A stretch of DNA of 39,045 nt from Prolixibacteraceae bacterium (GCA_947475715.1 CANJNY010000035.1:1-39045), one strand, 5' to 3'; positions 1 to 8,118 are shown, counted from the stretch's first letter. The notes: a model not told the origin generated them from the letters alone. Numbers and translations: made by a program.

Positions 1-662
1 GTTTTACCGGTAAATTGTGTGGGATATACCAGTCTACTGCCGGCATTCAGATAAACCACAGTATTGTCGGATAATACAACATGCGATTGATTTCCATAAG
101 GTATAACCAGTTGGTTCATAATGTGCGAATCATCCTCGGAAGTTGAAAGTACAGAATCGTTATTTAATACGACGGCTCCTTTGCGGGTATAATCAATTGT
201 AGAGTGTGTTTTTTTAAGTTCTACATTTTTACCATTTGATGTTATTAGCAGAGGTCCATTTGTTGCCAATGAACCCGGGATAGACTGGTGCGTAAACGTT
301 TCAAATCGGTTGTCTTTCTTTGTATTGTAATAGACCAACATTCCCCCGATTACTGTAAAGATCAACGCAACCGCTGCATATTTCATGAATGTGTTCAGGA
401 TCAATCGACGCTTATTTCCTTTTAATTCCTGACTTAACCTTTTTGTAATCAGGGTTTTCAACTCATATTTTTCTTCATTGTCCAGGGTTTCATTCGAAAA
501 TCGGAGTTCTTTCAGTCGCTCTTTAAGTTCAAGCAGCTGATCTCGTTCTTCTGGATTTTCACGGATGTAATGTTCCCAATAGGTTTCAACTAATGGATTT
601 GTCTTGAATACCCACTGCAAGAACTGTGGGTTCTCTATGAATTTTTGATCGAATGGATTCAT
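1..662 (-). CDS. FecR-family anti-sigma factor, 3' end cut by window start
   Basis: Reading the minus strand from ATG at 662-660 gives 220 open codons running off the window edge, so the C-terminal part is missing. Residues 1-90 form a charged cytoplasmic region of the kind that binds an ECF sigma factor. A hydrophobic segment at about 94-112 is a single membrane span. The periplasmic part ends in the FecR signature: VIPYGNQSHVVLSDNTVVYL at 187-206, then NAGSRLVYP at 206-214. In this family the periplasmic domain senses a TonB-dependent transducer and the N-terminus controls the sigma factor. The likely partner is the ECF sigma gene at 1450-2064, but a toxin-antitoxin pair lies between them, which is unusual. 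A SusC/SusD-type transport locus may follow outside the window (inference). Confidence 0.9.
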   Translation of the reverse strand, partial: MNPFDQKFIENPQFLQWVFKTNPLVETYWEHYIRENPEERDQLLELKERLKELRFSNETLDNEEKYELKTLITKRLSQELKGNKRRLILNTFMKYAAVALIFTVIGGMLVYYNTKKDNRFETFTHQSIPGSLATNGPLLITSNGKNVELKKTHSTIDYTRKGAVVLNNDSVLSTSEDDSHIMNQLVIPYGNQSHVVLSDNTVVYLNAGSRLVYPTQFTGK

Positions 663-746
663 TTTTTCTGGTTTATACTTCTAAGAGGAGGGGAAATGGG
701 AAAAGGGACAGATTTTGGGATATTTATTTTTTGTACCAGTTTGAAT

Positions 747-822
747 GAGGGAGGGGGCGAATGGGCGAATGGGCGAGAAGGTGACAGTCCTGAAGAGAAT
801 GTGCGAAGAGGAGAATGGGCGA
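747..822. repeat. G-rich short tandem repeat, GGGCGAAT-type
   Basis: The plus strand has GGGCGA at 755, 763 and 771 with an exact 8-base period, a variant GTGCGA near 801, and another GGGCGA near 817. The tract is strongly purine-rich on one strand and lies in the 165-base gap between the toxin gene and the anti-sigma gene, ending a few bases from the toxin stop codon. I see no coding potential in it. It looks like a dispersed intergenic repeat rather than a regulatory site, but copy number elsewhere cannot be seen from here. Confidence 0.6.
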
Positions 823-827
823 CAATT

Positions 828-1136
828 CTATATTTTCCTGATTTTCTCAGGGTTCTGCCTGCAATCAAACACAGATGCAATAGTGATAAGGTTATCCTTC
901 TTCCAATATATTATCTTGTAGTTGCTTTCAATAAGGTACCTGAAATCTTCCGGATATTCGCTCAGAAGTTCTTCTTTTGGGCCAGCTAAGGGGGTGCTTG
1001 CCAGTATAGATACTCTATCAATTATTCGGTTAATCAGCTTTCTGGCGATTCCGGGGCTTACCTCTAGTGAATAGTAATCAAATACGTTCTTGAGTTGTCT
1101 TTCCGATTGGTTAGACCATTCAATCTTTATTTCCAT
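828..1136 (-). CDS. ParE/RelE-family toxin of a type II toxin-antitoxin module
   Basis: The 102-residue product has the size and pattern of ParE/RelE toxins: an N-terminal strand (IKIEWSNQSERQL), two helices (residues about 10-50), then the conserved C-terminal strands with FRYLIESNYKIIYW at about 66-79 and a final strand IASVFDCRQNP. ParE members poison DNA gyrase and RelE members cleave ribosome-bound mRNA; the sequence does not say which applies, though the helical N-terminus and YKIIYW core look more ParE-like. The start codon lies inside the last codons of the upstream antitoxin gene (10-base overlap), the usual arrangement for coupled translation of such pairs. The module sits between a sigma gene and its anti-sigma gene. 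Confidence 0.85.
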   Translation of the reverse strand: MEIKIEWSNQSERQLKNVFDYYSLEVSPGIARKLINRIIDRVSILASTPLAGPKEELLSEYPEDFRYLIESNYKIIYWKKDNLITIASVFDCRQNPEKIRKI

Positions 1137-1369
1137 GATTTGACCTTCTTCTTCAGCTCTTCTTGAGAGATAACCAGACCGGAGTCGCTATCTCTTTTTG
1201 CGTGGTCTATCATATCACGGAACTCGTTTAATGACATGGGTTTTAATCCCCTTTCGTGAGAATTCTTCTTCTCTTGTTTAATAAATAATTCAAGTTTAGC
1301 GATGAGGCTTTCGTCACTAATATGAAGAAATTCTTCAATTAAAACCAGTTTTCTAGCTTGAATATTCAT
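1127..1369 (-). CDS. Antitoxin partner of the ParE-type toxin
   Basis: I place the start at ATG 1369-1367, giving an 80-residue protein that begins MNIQARKLVLIEEFLHISDE. A longer frame to 1435 would add 22 residues lacking the family pattern and would run over the -7 promoter box at 1387-1394. The protein is small, charged and mostly helical, with LNEFRDMIDHAKRD at about 47-60 and a lysine-rich tail (EELKKKVKSWK) of the type that wraps the toxin. Many Bacteroidota antitoxins start MNIQ or MDIQ with a similar helix. It precedes and overlaps the toxin gene by 10 bases. It should neutralise the toxin and may repress the pair, but no clear DNA-binding fold is visible. Confidence 0.8.
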   Translation of the reverse strand: MNIQARKLVLIEEFLHISDESLIAKLELFIKQEKKNSHERGLKPMSLNEFRDMIDHAKRDSDSGLVISQEELKKKVKSWK

Positions 1370-1386
1370 GTCTTTAATTCTTTCTG

Positions 1387-1394
1387 CAAATATA
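1387..1394 (-). promoter_or_regulatory. Candidate -7 box of the toxin-antitoxin pair
   Basis: The minus strand reads TATATTTG, an exact match to the Bacteroidota -7 consensus TAnnTTTG, 17 bases upstream of the chosen antitoxin start. I see no good -33 TTTG at the usual distance. The box suggests that the toxin-antitoxin pair can be transcribed separately from the upstream sigma gene. Confidence 0.45.
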
Positions 1395-1449
1395 AAGATT
1401 TTCGAAGGGAAAAGCCTCATTTTGTAAATTTTCAAATTCTGCCTTCTGA

Positions 1450-2064
1450 TTATCCCTCCCGGCTGTCCGCTTTAACCCAAATCACGAGCAATTCCATCAA
1501 TTGACTTCCAAATTTGTTGCGCAGATGATCGAGTGTCCGGTATACCTGCTTCTTTACGGTATCAGGATTCATCTCTAATAATTGTCCTATTTCTGAATAA
1601 TTTAGCCCGGTACTGAATTTGAGGAAAAGCAACTCCCTCTTTTGTGGATCAAGGGTTTGAAGAATGCTTTTTAGTTTCTCTATTCTAAGCCGATCCGATT
1701 CTAGATCAAAATCATCCTGTTCAATAGTAAACTGCAGACCAAACACTGCCATCTCCTGATTTGACAGGCTATCTGTCTTTTTGTTCTCTTTAAACCGATG
1801 TAGGATTGAATTTCTAAGAGATTTAAATAAGTAAAATTCAATATATTCCGGATGGTGAAGATTTGGGTTTAGACGTTCAAGGTCGATGAAGATATCCTGG
1901 ATGCAATCTTTAACCAGTTCACGGTCACGGGTTATCTTGCTGCCATAGGCAAACAGAGAATCAATAAACTCTTCATAGATCTCACCAAAAGCATCACGGT
2001 TACCCGTTCGGAAACGGGACCATACTTCCAGCCAATGGAACCTATCTTTGATTGAATTTATCAC
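1450..2064 (-). CDS. ECF-type RNA polymerase sigma factor
   Basis: The 204-residue protein has the two domains of ECF (sigma-70 group 4) factors. Region 2 spans about residues 24-90, with DAFGEIYEEF (24-33) and the -10 binding helix around DRELVKDCIQDIFIDL (47-62). Region 4 spans about 131-185, with LTLxFSxG-like LFLKFSTGLNYSEIGQLLEM (146-165) and the DNA-reading helix NPDTVKKQVYRTLDHLR. No extra domains are present. Bacteroidota factors of this type usually pair with an adjacent FecR anti-sigma gene and control a TonB-dependent transporter. Here the FecR gene is about 790 bases downstream on the same strand, separated by a toxin-antitoxin pair. Confidence 0.92.
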   Translation of the reverse strand: MINSIKDRFHWLEVWSRFRTGNRDAFGEIYEEFIDSLFAYGSKITRDRELVKDCIQDIFIDLERLNPNLHHPEYIEFYLFKSLRNSILHRFKENKKTDSLSNQEMAVFGLQFTIEQDDFDLESDRLRIEKLKSILQTLDPQKRELLFLKFSTGLNYSEIGQLLEMNPDTVKKQVYRTLDHLRNKFGSQLMELLVIWVKADSREG

Positions 2065-2107
2065 AAATTTTGCTCAGTTAGTTTCTCGTTATCGGGTAAG
2101 AAACGGT

Positions 2108-2115
2108 CAAAGATA
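2108..2115 (-). promoter_or_regulatory. Candidate -7 box of the ECF sigma gene
   Basis: The minus strand reads TATCTTTG, matching TAnnTTTG, 44 bases before the sigma gene start. No -33 TTTG stands at the expected spacing, so support is limited to the -7 match and its position in the 177-base gap. Confidence 0.35.
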
Positions 2116-2241
2116 TTAAAAAAGTTTAGACTCGTAAATTGTCTGTTTTGGAATTCTAAAATTTAAATTGTTATTAATTGGTGGTATTGCGAAAGTTGTT
2201 CTTCAGGTTTTAAGGGGTAATGTCGGAACCAGGCTCGTTAT

Positions 2242-3951
2242 TTAATGGTTAAATATCAGATGTCTACCCTTGATTCTGAAAAGTTGTTTAAAAGGACTTT
2301 GATATCCCTCCTTGTTTATTGCGACTATAGCAAAAAAAACTTTCCTGCGATTTAGACCACACTTTCTTGCTATTTTAAAATTGGGTAGATTGGTTTCAGC
2401 TAATTTTCTTGGCTGATATGCACCCCTTTTAATGGGCTCAAAAACCATTACAGAATATTTTTCTCCCTCTTGTAAATCAGTACTGTTAGACTTCCACGAA
2501 ATCTCCCATCCCTGTGGTGATTTGATTACTGAAAACCCATCAGGTGCTTTTATATTGTTGTTAATCTGTAATTTGAATTTTATATTCGCTGAATCTGAGA
2601 GTGATCTTTTCTCCGCAAAAACAATGGTTTCCGGCACTGATATGTTCGTCTGCTGAGCTATGATCTCCAAATTATTTGGCTTGACAGCCAATTCAGGAAT
2701 CTCGATTTTTGGAGGCATTAAGATGTTTGTCAACTCTGCCAGCGCCGTTTCTGAAAGGCGTGTAAGATGCGAGGCGCTATACAAGGCAAAACCACTTACA
2801 TTTTCAAATTTCCGTAAGATGGCAATTTGTTCAATGATCTCTTTTGGATTTTCGAAATCTTTGTCTGATCCTGTTGCTTTAAATAATGCCTGACCGATAT
2901 ACAATGGTTTTCCAAAGCTGTGTTCGCTCCACCATTTTACCATACCGGCAAAATCGCCAAACTTGTTCCCCTGTTCCCAGTAAATCTGAGGAATAACATA
3001 ATCAATCCAATCACTGGCAAGCCATTGATAAACATCTGCGTATAAATCGTCATATGAACTTGTACCTTTAACACCTAATGATCCATTTGGATCGTTGCTT
3101 TTATTTCTCCAGATGCCAAATGGACTGACTCCTATTTTTACCGCAGGTTTTACTGCTCTGATACTATCGTGTATAGCCTGTATAAACTGATTGATATTAT
3201 TCCGGCGCCAGGCACCCATTTTGTTTGGATAATACCCTTTGCCATATTGATGAAAAGTTTTCTGATCGGGATATTTAATACCTGCTTTAGGATAAGGGTA
3301 GAAATAGTCGTCAAAGTGTATGGCATCAATATTGTATTTACGAACAACCTCCATGATCACTTGGCAAATGTGGTCCCTGACTTGTGGAAAGCCCGGATCA
3401 AGAAATAATTTATGATCATATTCATGCGCAAATTGTGGATTCAGAACTGCAAAACTATGTGGATCAAGTTTGTAATATCCTGCATTTCGTACTCTGAAAG
3501 GATTAAACCAGGCATGAAGCTCCATCCCTTTTGAATGGCAAAGATCAATAGCATATTCAAGTGGATCGAAGGGAGTGGAGGGTTCCAGCCCTTGCTTTCC
3601 CGTCAGAAAATAGGACCATGGTTCTGTGTCTGACGCGTAAAAGGCATCAGAGGCTGGCCGAACCTGAAAGATCACTGTATTTAGATTTAGCTTCTCAATA
3701 TTTTCAATGAGTTCCTTTAGCTCCCTTTTTTGTACCTCTATTGGCAGACCAGGAGCTGAAGGCCAGTCGACATTATTGATTGTGGCAATCCAGACGCCGC
3801 GGAACTCTTTTTTTTGAGGATTAGCCGCAAAACTCTCCATAACAGCGAAAATCTGCAGAAACAAAATGATTCTGCAGATTTGTCGCTGTCCTGGATTAAA
3901 AAGCGCGATTAAAAATCGCGGGACCCGTCTCAGGGTCACGTTTATTCTCAA
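2242..3951 (-). CDS. GHL10/DUF187 family glycosyl hydrolase, exported (DigH-like)
   Basis: The 569-residue protein has a membrane or signal segment (IILFLQIFAVMESFAA, about 28-43), then the family opening KEFRGVWIATINNVDWPSAP at 48-67. It continues as a TIM-barrel with VIFQVRPASDAFY, GMELHAWFNPFRV, IDAIHFDDYFYPYP and IGVSPFGIW, all typical of the GHL10 (DUF187) family. After the barrel, about 180 residues form a probable beta-sandwich domain. E. coli DigH (YddW) of this family cleaves denuded peptidoglycan strands; a similar role is inferred here. The annotated start is TTG at 3951-3949, overlapping the stop of the upstream nagB-type gene in the form TTGA, which indicates translational coupling. 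A GTG at codon 5 or a later start is possible, since the stretch before the hydrophobic core is long. Confidence 0.85.
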   Translation of the reverse strand: MRINVTLRRVPRFLIALFNPGQRQICRIILFLQIFAVMESFAANPQKKEFRGVWIATINNVDWPSAPGLPIEVQKRELKELIENIEKLNLNTVIFQVRPASDAFYASDTEPWSYFLTGKQGLEPSTPFDPLEYAIDLCHSKGMELHAWFNPFRVRNAGYYKLDPHSFAVLNPQFAHEYDHKLFLDPGFPQVRDHICQVIMEVVRKYNIDAIHFDDYFYPYPKAGIKYPDQKTFHQYGKGYYPNKMGAWRRNNINQFIQAIHDSIRAVKPAVKIGVSPFGIWRNKSNDPNGSLGVKGTSSYDDLYADVYQWLASDWIDYVIPQIYWEQGNKFGDFAGMVKWWSEHSFGKPLYIGQALFKATGSDKDFENPKEIIEQIAILRKFENVSGFALYSASHLTRLSETALAELTNILMPPKIEIPELAVKPNNLEIIAQQTNISVPETIVFAEKRSLSDSANIKFKLQINNNIKAPDGFSVIKSPQGWEISWKSNSTDLQEGEKYSVMVFEPIKRGAYQPRKLAETNLPNFKIARKCGLNRRKVFFAIVAINKEGYQSPFKQLFRIKGRHLIFNH

Positions 3952-5933
3952 GGATAATATTTAACAAAGGCTTCCATCGCTTCGTATTCGGCCATTCCCA
4001 GTTCGTCGTATAATCTTGCGGTTGCACGATTTCGTTGTTCGGCACGTTCCCAGAATTCACGATCATCCTCACCCATAAACATTGCACCCTCTTTTTGTGA
4101 CTGATGTCTTAGAATTGCTTCCCGTTTTCTGGTCAGTTCGATCGGACTGATTGGTACCGACATCTCAATTTCATCGGCCTCCCACTCTGCCCAGGCACCC
4201 CGATAGAGCCATACCCAGCAATTTTTCATCCAATCTGTATTTTTGATCTGTTCAAGTGCGATGAAAATAGCATCCAGACAAACCTTGTGGGTTCCGTGTG
4301 GATCTGCAAGGTCGCCTGCCGCAAATATCTGATGAGGTTTAACCTCATTAAGCAGTTCCAAAATAATTTCTACATCCGCTTCTGCGATTGGAAGTTTTAG
4401 TTTCATCCCCGATTCGTAAAATGGAAGATCCAGAAAATGGCAGTTTTCATCCGGAATACCGAAGTAACGTAAAGCAGATCTGGCTTCCATTCTTCTTATC
4501 AGACTCTTAATTTTTTTTAGTTCAGGAATATCAATCATATTCTCTTTTTTATTTTTTATAAAAGAGAGAACTTTTTGTTCCTGTTCATTCGCTTTGCTGT
4601 TATTTGAATCGTAGTAGTTTATATATTCGGCGTGAAAATCGAGAAAACGGGTTACATACTCATCTGATACGGCATAATTTCCAGATACCTGATAAGCCAC
4701 ATGCACATCATGGCCTTGCTCTACTAATCTTAGAAGTGTTCCACCCATAGAGATCACATCGTCATCCGGATGCGGGCTGAAAATGACAATTCGTTTCCTG
4801 GCAGGTTCGGCACGCTCGGGTCTGTAAGTGTCTTCAACACCTGGCTTTCCTCCCGGCCAGCCGGTAATGGTATGCTGCAAATCATTAAAGACTTTAATGT
4901 TAATTTGGTATTGCGCTCCTACCATTGCTAAAAGATCGCCTAATCCGTAATCGTTATAATCCTTCCCGGTAAGTTTTAAAATTGGTTTTTTGGTCTGGCC
5001 ACAAAGCCAGAGTACCGCTTTACGAACCAACCTGTCATCAGTCCAGTCTAGGCTATCTAATAACCAGGGTGTTTTGACTCGCACTAATTGGGCAGATGCG
5101 CTGCTGTCAAGAATAAATTTAGCATTGGGGTGCCATTGGATAAATGATGCCGGAATCAGGCTGTCAGGATCTTCTTCTACTGCTTTCTGGATTACCTTCG
5201 CTTTATATTCTCCAAAAGCGGTCAGGATAATTTTTCGTGCGCTTAAAATGGTATCTATTCCCATGGTGATCGCCCGGCGAGGGACATTCCCAATGCCTTG
5301 AAACTGGTTAGCATCCTCCTGGCGGGTGACGGTGTCAAGCGTAATTATACGAGTATGGGTATTCCGCCCCGAACCCGGTTCATTAAATCCGATATGGCCA
5401 GTGCGGCCAATTCCCAACAACATTAAATCAATTCCACCGGCATCTTCAATTTTTTTCTCATATTCCCGACAATAGTCATGCACCGTTTCAAGAACAATTG
5501 TTCCGTCAGGAATATGAATATTCTCAGGAAGAATATCAATATGATTAAAAAGATGCGTTCGCATATATTGATGGTAGCTCTGAAAGGAATGAGATGAGAT
5601 CGGATAATATTCATCAATATTAAATGAAATTACATTTTTAAAGCTTAATCCTTCTTCCTTGTGTAACCGAACCAATTCGCCATATATTCCAATCTGTGTA
5701 GAGCCTGTTGGCAGGCCGATAACGAATTGTGCTCCATTTTTTTGTTTCTCCAGGATTAAAGAGGCTATTTCTGCAGCAACCGCAACTGCAGCTTCTGCAC
5801 TTTCCGAATAGGTATAGGTTGGTATTTTTTCATATTTCGTCAACATATCTCTGTGAGTCAGGTTTTTAGGCAGAAACGAGAGGGAGCTGTCAAAAATCGG
5901 ATTATTACTTTGAAGTTTAACTGAGAGATCCAT
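3948..5933 (-). CDS. nagB: Glucosamine-6-phosphate deaminase fused to a PIG-L/LmbE-type deacetylase domain
   Basis: This is a 661-residue two-domain protein. Residues about 35-290 are a NagB/SugP isomerase domain: phosphate loop GLPTGST (73-79), NIDEYY with the catalytic Asp (105-110), and GIGRTGHIGFNEPGSG with the ring-opening His180 (174-189). It converts glucosamine-6-phosphate to fructose-6-phosphate and ammonia. Residues about 380-640 are a PIG-L/LmbE domain with the zinc motif HPDDD (388-392), typical of N-acetylglucosaminyl deacetylases. The fusion at about 660 residues is a known Bacteroidota architecture. A downstream ATG at codon 30 is an alternative start, and family alignments often begin near there. 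The gene overlaps the following glycosyl hydrolase by 4 bases, so the two are likely made together for amino-sugar or cell-wall turnover (inference). Confidence 0.92.
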   Translation of the reverse strand: MDLSVKLQSNNPIFDSSLSFLPKNLTHRDMLTKYEKIPTYTYSESAEAAVAVAAEIASLILEKQKNGAQFVIGLPTGSTQIGIYGELVRLHKEEGLSFKNVISFNIDEYYPISSHSFQSYHQYMRTHLFNHIDILPENIHIPDGTIVLETVHDYCREYEKKIEDAGGIDLMLLGIGRTGHIGFNEPGSGRNTHTRIITLDTVTRQEDANQFQGIGNVPRRAITMGIDTILSARKIILTAFGEYKAKVIQKAVEEDPDSLIPASFIQWHPNAKFILDSSASAQLVRVKTPWLLDSLDWTDDRLVRKAVLWLCGQTKKPILKLTGKDYNDYGLGDLLAMVGAQYQINIKVFNDLQHTITGWPGGKPGVEDTYRPERAEPARKRIVIFSPHPDDDVISMGGTLLRLVEQGHDVHVAYQVSGNYAVSDEYVTRFLDFHAEYINYYDSNNSKANEQEQKVLSFIKNKKENMIDIPELKKIKSLIRRMEARSALRYFGIPDENCHFLDLPFYESGMKLKLPIAEADVEIILELLNEVKPHQIFAAGDLADPHGTHKVCLDAIFIALEQIKNTDWMKNCWVWLYRGAWAEWEADEIEMSVPISPIELTRKREAILRHQSQKEGAMFMGEDDREFWERAEQRNRATARLYDELGMAEYEAMEAFVKYYP

Positions 5934-6003
5934 AATGGTGGTGTTTATATTTTTCGAATGATCTTAAACTATTTGTTGATGTTGCGAAACTAGTAAAAAT
6001 ATT

Positions 6004-6606
6004 TTAATTATACTCGCCGGCACGGAACCTTTGAATGACATGTTCGATCATTTTATTTTCCTCCGGGTCATAGGTTGAATTCAGATTTGCTCCAGCCATA
6101 AATCCAAGCGATTCCCATAATAATGCGTTAAATCCTCCGCGATAGGATTTAATAAGATTGTAGGGTGTCTCGCCTGTTTCACGATGGATTAGTTTGAGCA
6201 ATAATCGTCCCTGTGTAGCATTCAGCGTTTTCAGGGAGTCTATATAGGTCTTATAGACATATTTCTGATACCACTTAATATAGGTTTTTCTTTTGGTTCG
6301 ATCGAAAGAGCTATTTTCAAATTGTTCATTAACAATTTTTAATTCGTTGCTTACAATCAGTGCCAGCGGATAGGTCTTTAAAACATCGATCTCTGTTTGA
6401 TGGTATTTTCTTTCTTCCCGTTTATTTTTAAACCGGTAGGGGCCAATTACCTCGATCGGTCCCAGGTTAACATGAAGAATACTGTCATGTGAAGGAAAGA
6501 TAAACCCTTTGAATCCTGATTTTGTTTGAACGCCTTTATTCCGGGCATTAACTGGCAAAAGCAGAGTCAGTAGCATAAGAAGAGTCAGCGTAATGATTTT
6601 CATCAT
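6004..6606 (-). CDS. DUF4294 domain protein, exported
   Basis: The 200-residue product begins with a clear signal peptide (KIITLTLLMLLTLLLPVNA). Two ATG codons are adjacent at the start (6606 and 6603) and cannot be told apart. The body matches the Bacteroidota-specific DUF4294 pattern: PYRFKNKREERKYHQTEIDV, then TYPLALIVSNELKIVNEQ, the KWYQKYVYKTYIDSLKTLN region, LLLKLIHRETGETPYNLIKS, and RGGFNALLWESLG near the end. No biochemical function is established. The protein is mostly helical and probably periplasmic. It lies about 90 bases downstream of the TPR gene and 70 bases upstream of nagB, all on the minus strand, so it may be transcribed with either. Confidence 0.88.
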   Translation of the reverse strand: MMKIITLTLLMLLTLLLPVNARNKGVQTKSGFKGFIFPSHDSILHVNLGPIEVIGPYRFKNKREERKYHQTEIDVLKTYPLALIVSNELKIVNEQFENSSFDRTKRKTYIKWYQKYVYKTYIDSLKTLNATQGRLLLKLIHRETGETPYNLIKSYRGGFNALLWESLGFMAGANLNSTYDPEENKMIEHVIQRFRAGEYN

Positions 6607-6695
6607 CCTTAGAGCGCTATTTTAATGTGAATGAGTTATGAAAAAACGCAATGTCTGGACATTTATATCGATAAGGGAGATCGCGGTCCCCTTGT

Positions 6696-8003
6696 TTAAT
6701 TCAAAAAGGTATTTTTTGTTTGTTCATTTACCCTACTCGAAAGCCCACTTTTACTGTAGATAGCGGCGAATTGCGAATCCAGCTCAATCGCTTTTTCAAA
6801 ATCAATTATTGCACCCTGATGATCCTGACAATAAGTTTTTAAAATCCCCCGAAGAAAATAAGCATTTGCAAACCTGGGGTTAATTTCTATGGCCTTGTCA
6901 AAGTCTGCAAATGCCCCGGAATATTTGCCTAATATACGATCAACTCCCATGTTTTTTCCCTGCTGAAATGCTTCTCTTTGCTCTGGATCAATGGGTTTAT
7001 TCTTTAAAATAAGAATTATTTCCTCGCAAAGGTCCTGCGAATACATTTTCACAACCCCCCGGCTGCAGTATGCTTTAGAATGCTTTGGATTAATTTGTAT
7101 TGCCATGTCAAAATCAGAGATAATACCTATGAAATCTTTTGCATGGTATTTTATTGCCTGAACTTCATCATAACTTCCGGTTACAAACCTGTGATCAACT
7201 TCAATGGTTTTAACCGGACTTTCCAATTCGTACTTTTGGTTACGGAAATAGTTCTTAACCAATCCCCGACAGTAATATGCGTCTGCAAATTCAGGATTGA
7301 TATTTATCGCCTTGTCAAAGTCTGCTATGGCCCCTGAATAATCTTTAATTTGATTGTCAATTGAGAGTGCTTCCATAATTAATGCACCGGAGAAATTCAG
7401 ATCTATTTCCTGAACCTTTAATAAGTCATCATTGGAAATTGGATGCGGTGTTCTGAGGTTTTTGGCAAGTCCACGGGTATAATAAGCCTCGGCAAATTCA
7501 GGATCAATTTCAATGGCTTTATCAAAATCAGACATCACTCCGGCATAACTCTCATTCCAGAGATCATCCAGCTGATTTTTTTTGAGTTTAGACCTGCCAT
7601 TGTTAAATCTTCTGTCAAGGTATTTGTTTTCCAAATTATTGGTTCGATTATTAAACCCGCTTTTTATCCTTCCTCTGCTATAGTAGGCTTTAGCATACCA
7701 TGGATTAATTCCAATTGCTTTGTCAAAATCTGCAATTGCTGCATTTGCGGTATGTGAATCAGTAATAAAACCTTTTTGAAAGTTTATTTCAGATTCGACG
7801 GAGTCAGAATCCAAACTTTTATTGAAATTAAACGAACCATCATGATCCTGATTGAAATTTTTTGCAATCCCTCTGTTTAAGTATGCCCATGCAAAATTCG
7901 GATTGATCTCTATCCCTTTGTCGAAATAGACAATTGCTCCTGCATAGTCTTTGTAGGATATTTTTTTCTTGCCACGGTTAAAATAATGCTGCGCAACTTT
8001 CAT
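6696..8003 (-). CDS. TPR-repeat protein with alternating canonical and degenerate repeats
   Basis: The 435-residue protein has no signal peptide and no enzyme domain. Seven strong TPR units share the form (A/I)xxDFDKAI-I-P-FA-AYxxRG. The conserved Phe of FDK falls at residues 27, 93, 160, 229, 298, 368 and 402. Six of the seven are therefore spaced 66-70 residues apart, about twice the standard 34, and only the last interval is 34. The segments between contain weakened TPR-like sequence, for example GSFNFNKSLDSDSVESEINF at about 56-75 and EEIILILKNKPIDPEQREAF at 327-346, so the superhelix is probably continuous. Such proteins are scaffolds; the partner is unknown. A good promoter lies just upstream (8026-8056). 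Confidence 0.8.
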   Translation of the reverse strand: MKVAQHYFNRGKKKISYKDYAGAIVYFDKGIEINPNFAWAYLNRGIAKNFNQDHDGSFNFNKSLDSDSVESEINFQKGFITDSHTANAAIADFDKAIGINPWYAKAYYSRGRIKSGFNNRTNNLENKYLDRRFNNGRSKLKKNQLDDLWNESYAGVMSDFDKAIEIDPEFAEAYYTRGLAKNLRTPHPISNDDLLKVQEIDLNFSGALIMEALSIDNQIKDYSGAIADFDKAININPEFADAYYCRGLVKNYFRNQKYELESPVKTIEVDHRFVTGSYDEVQAIKYHAKDFIGIISDFDMAIQINPKHSKAYCSRGVVKMYSQDLCEEIILILKNKPIDPEQREAFQQGKNMGVDRILGKYSGAFADFDKAIEINPRFANAYFLRGILKTYCQDHQGAIIDFEKAIELDSQFAAIYSKSGLSSRVNEQTKNTFLN

Positions 8004-8025
8004 GAATTCTGGAAGATCATTTGCG

Positions 8026-8056
8026 CAAATTTATTAACAATATCGGGATTTGCAAA
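8026..8056 (-). promoter_or_regulatory. Bacteroidota-type promoter of the TPR gene
   Basis: On the minus strand, TTTG (8056-8053) is followed after 19 bases by TAAATTTG (8033-8026). This is an exact match to the Bacteroidota -33/-7 consensus (TTTG, about 19-21 bases, TAnnTTTG). The box ends 22 bases before the TPR gene start, implying a very short leader. It is the best complete promoter match I found in the window. Confidence 0.65.
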
Positions 8057-8118
8057 ATGCTGCTAAACGTTGTGCATGGCAGGTACCTCTATTTGATAAA
8101 TATCTGCATATTATTTTT

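Noticed and set aside
645-989. A 114-residue open frame on the plus strand covering the G-rich repeat.
   Set aside because: It lies over the minus-strand toxin gene and the repeat tract, has Gly/Glu-rich translated repeat content and no family resemblance, so it is a shadow frame.
1370-1435. An N-terminal extension of the antitoxin frame to 1435.
   Set aside because: The extra 22 residues cover the TATATTTG promoter box and lack family similarity, whereas the MNIQ start fits related antitoxins.
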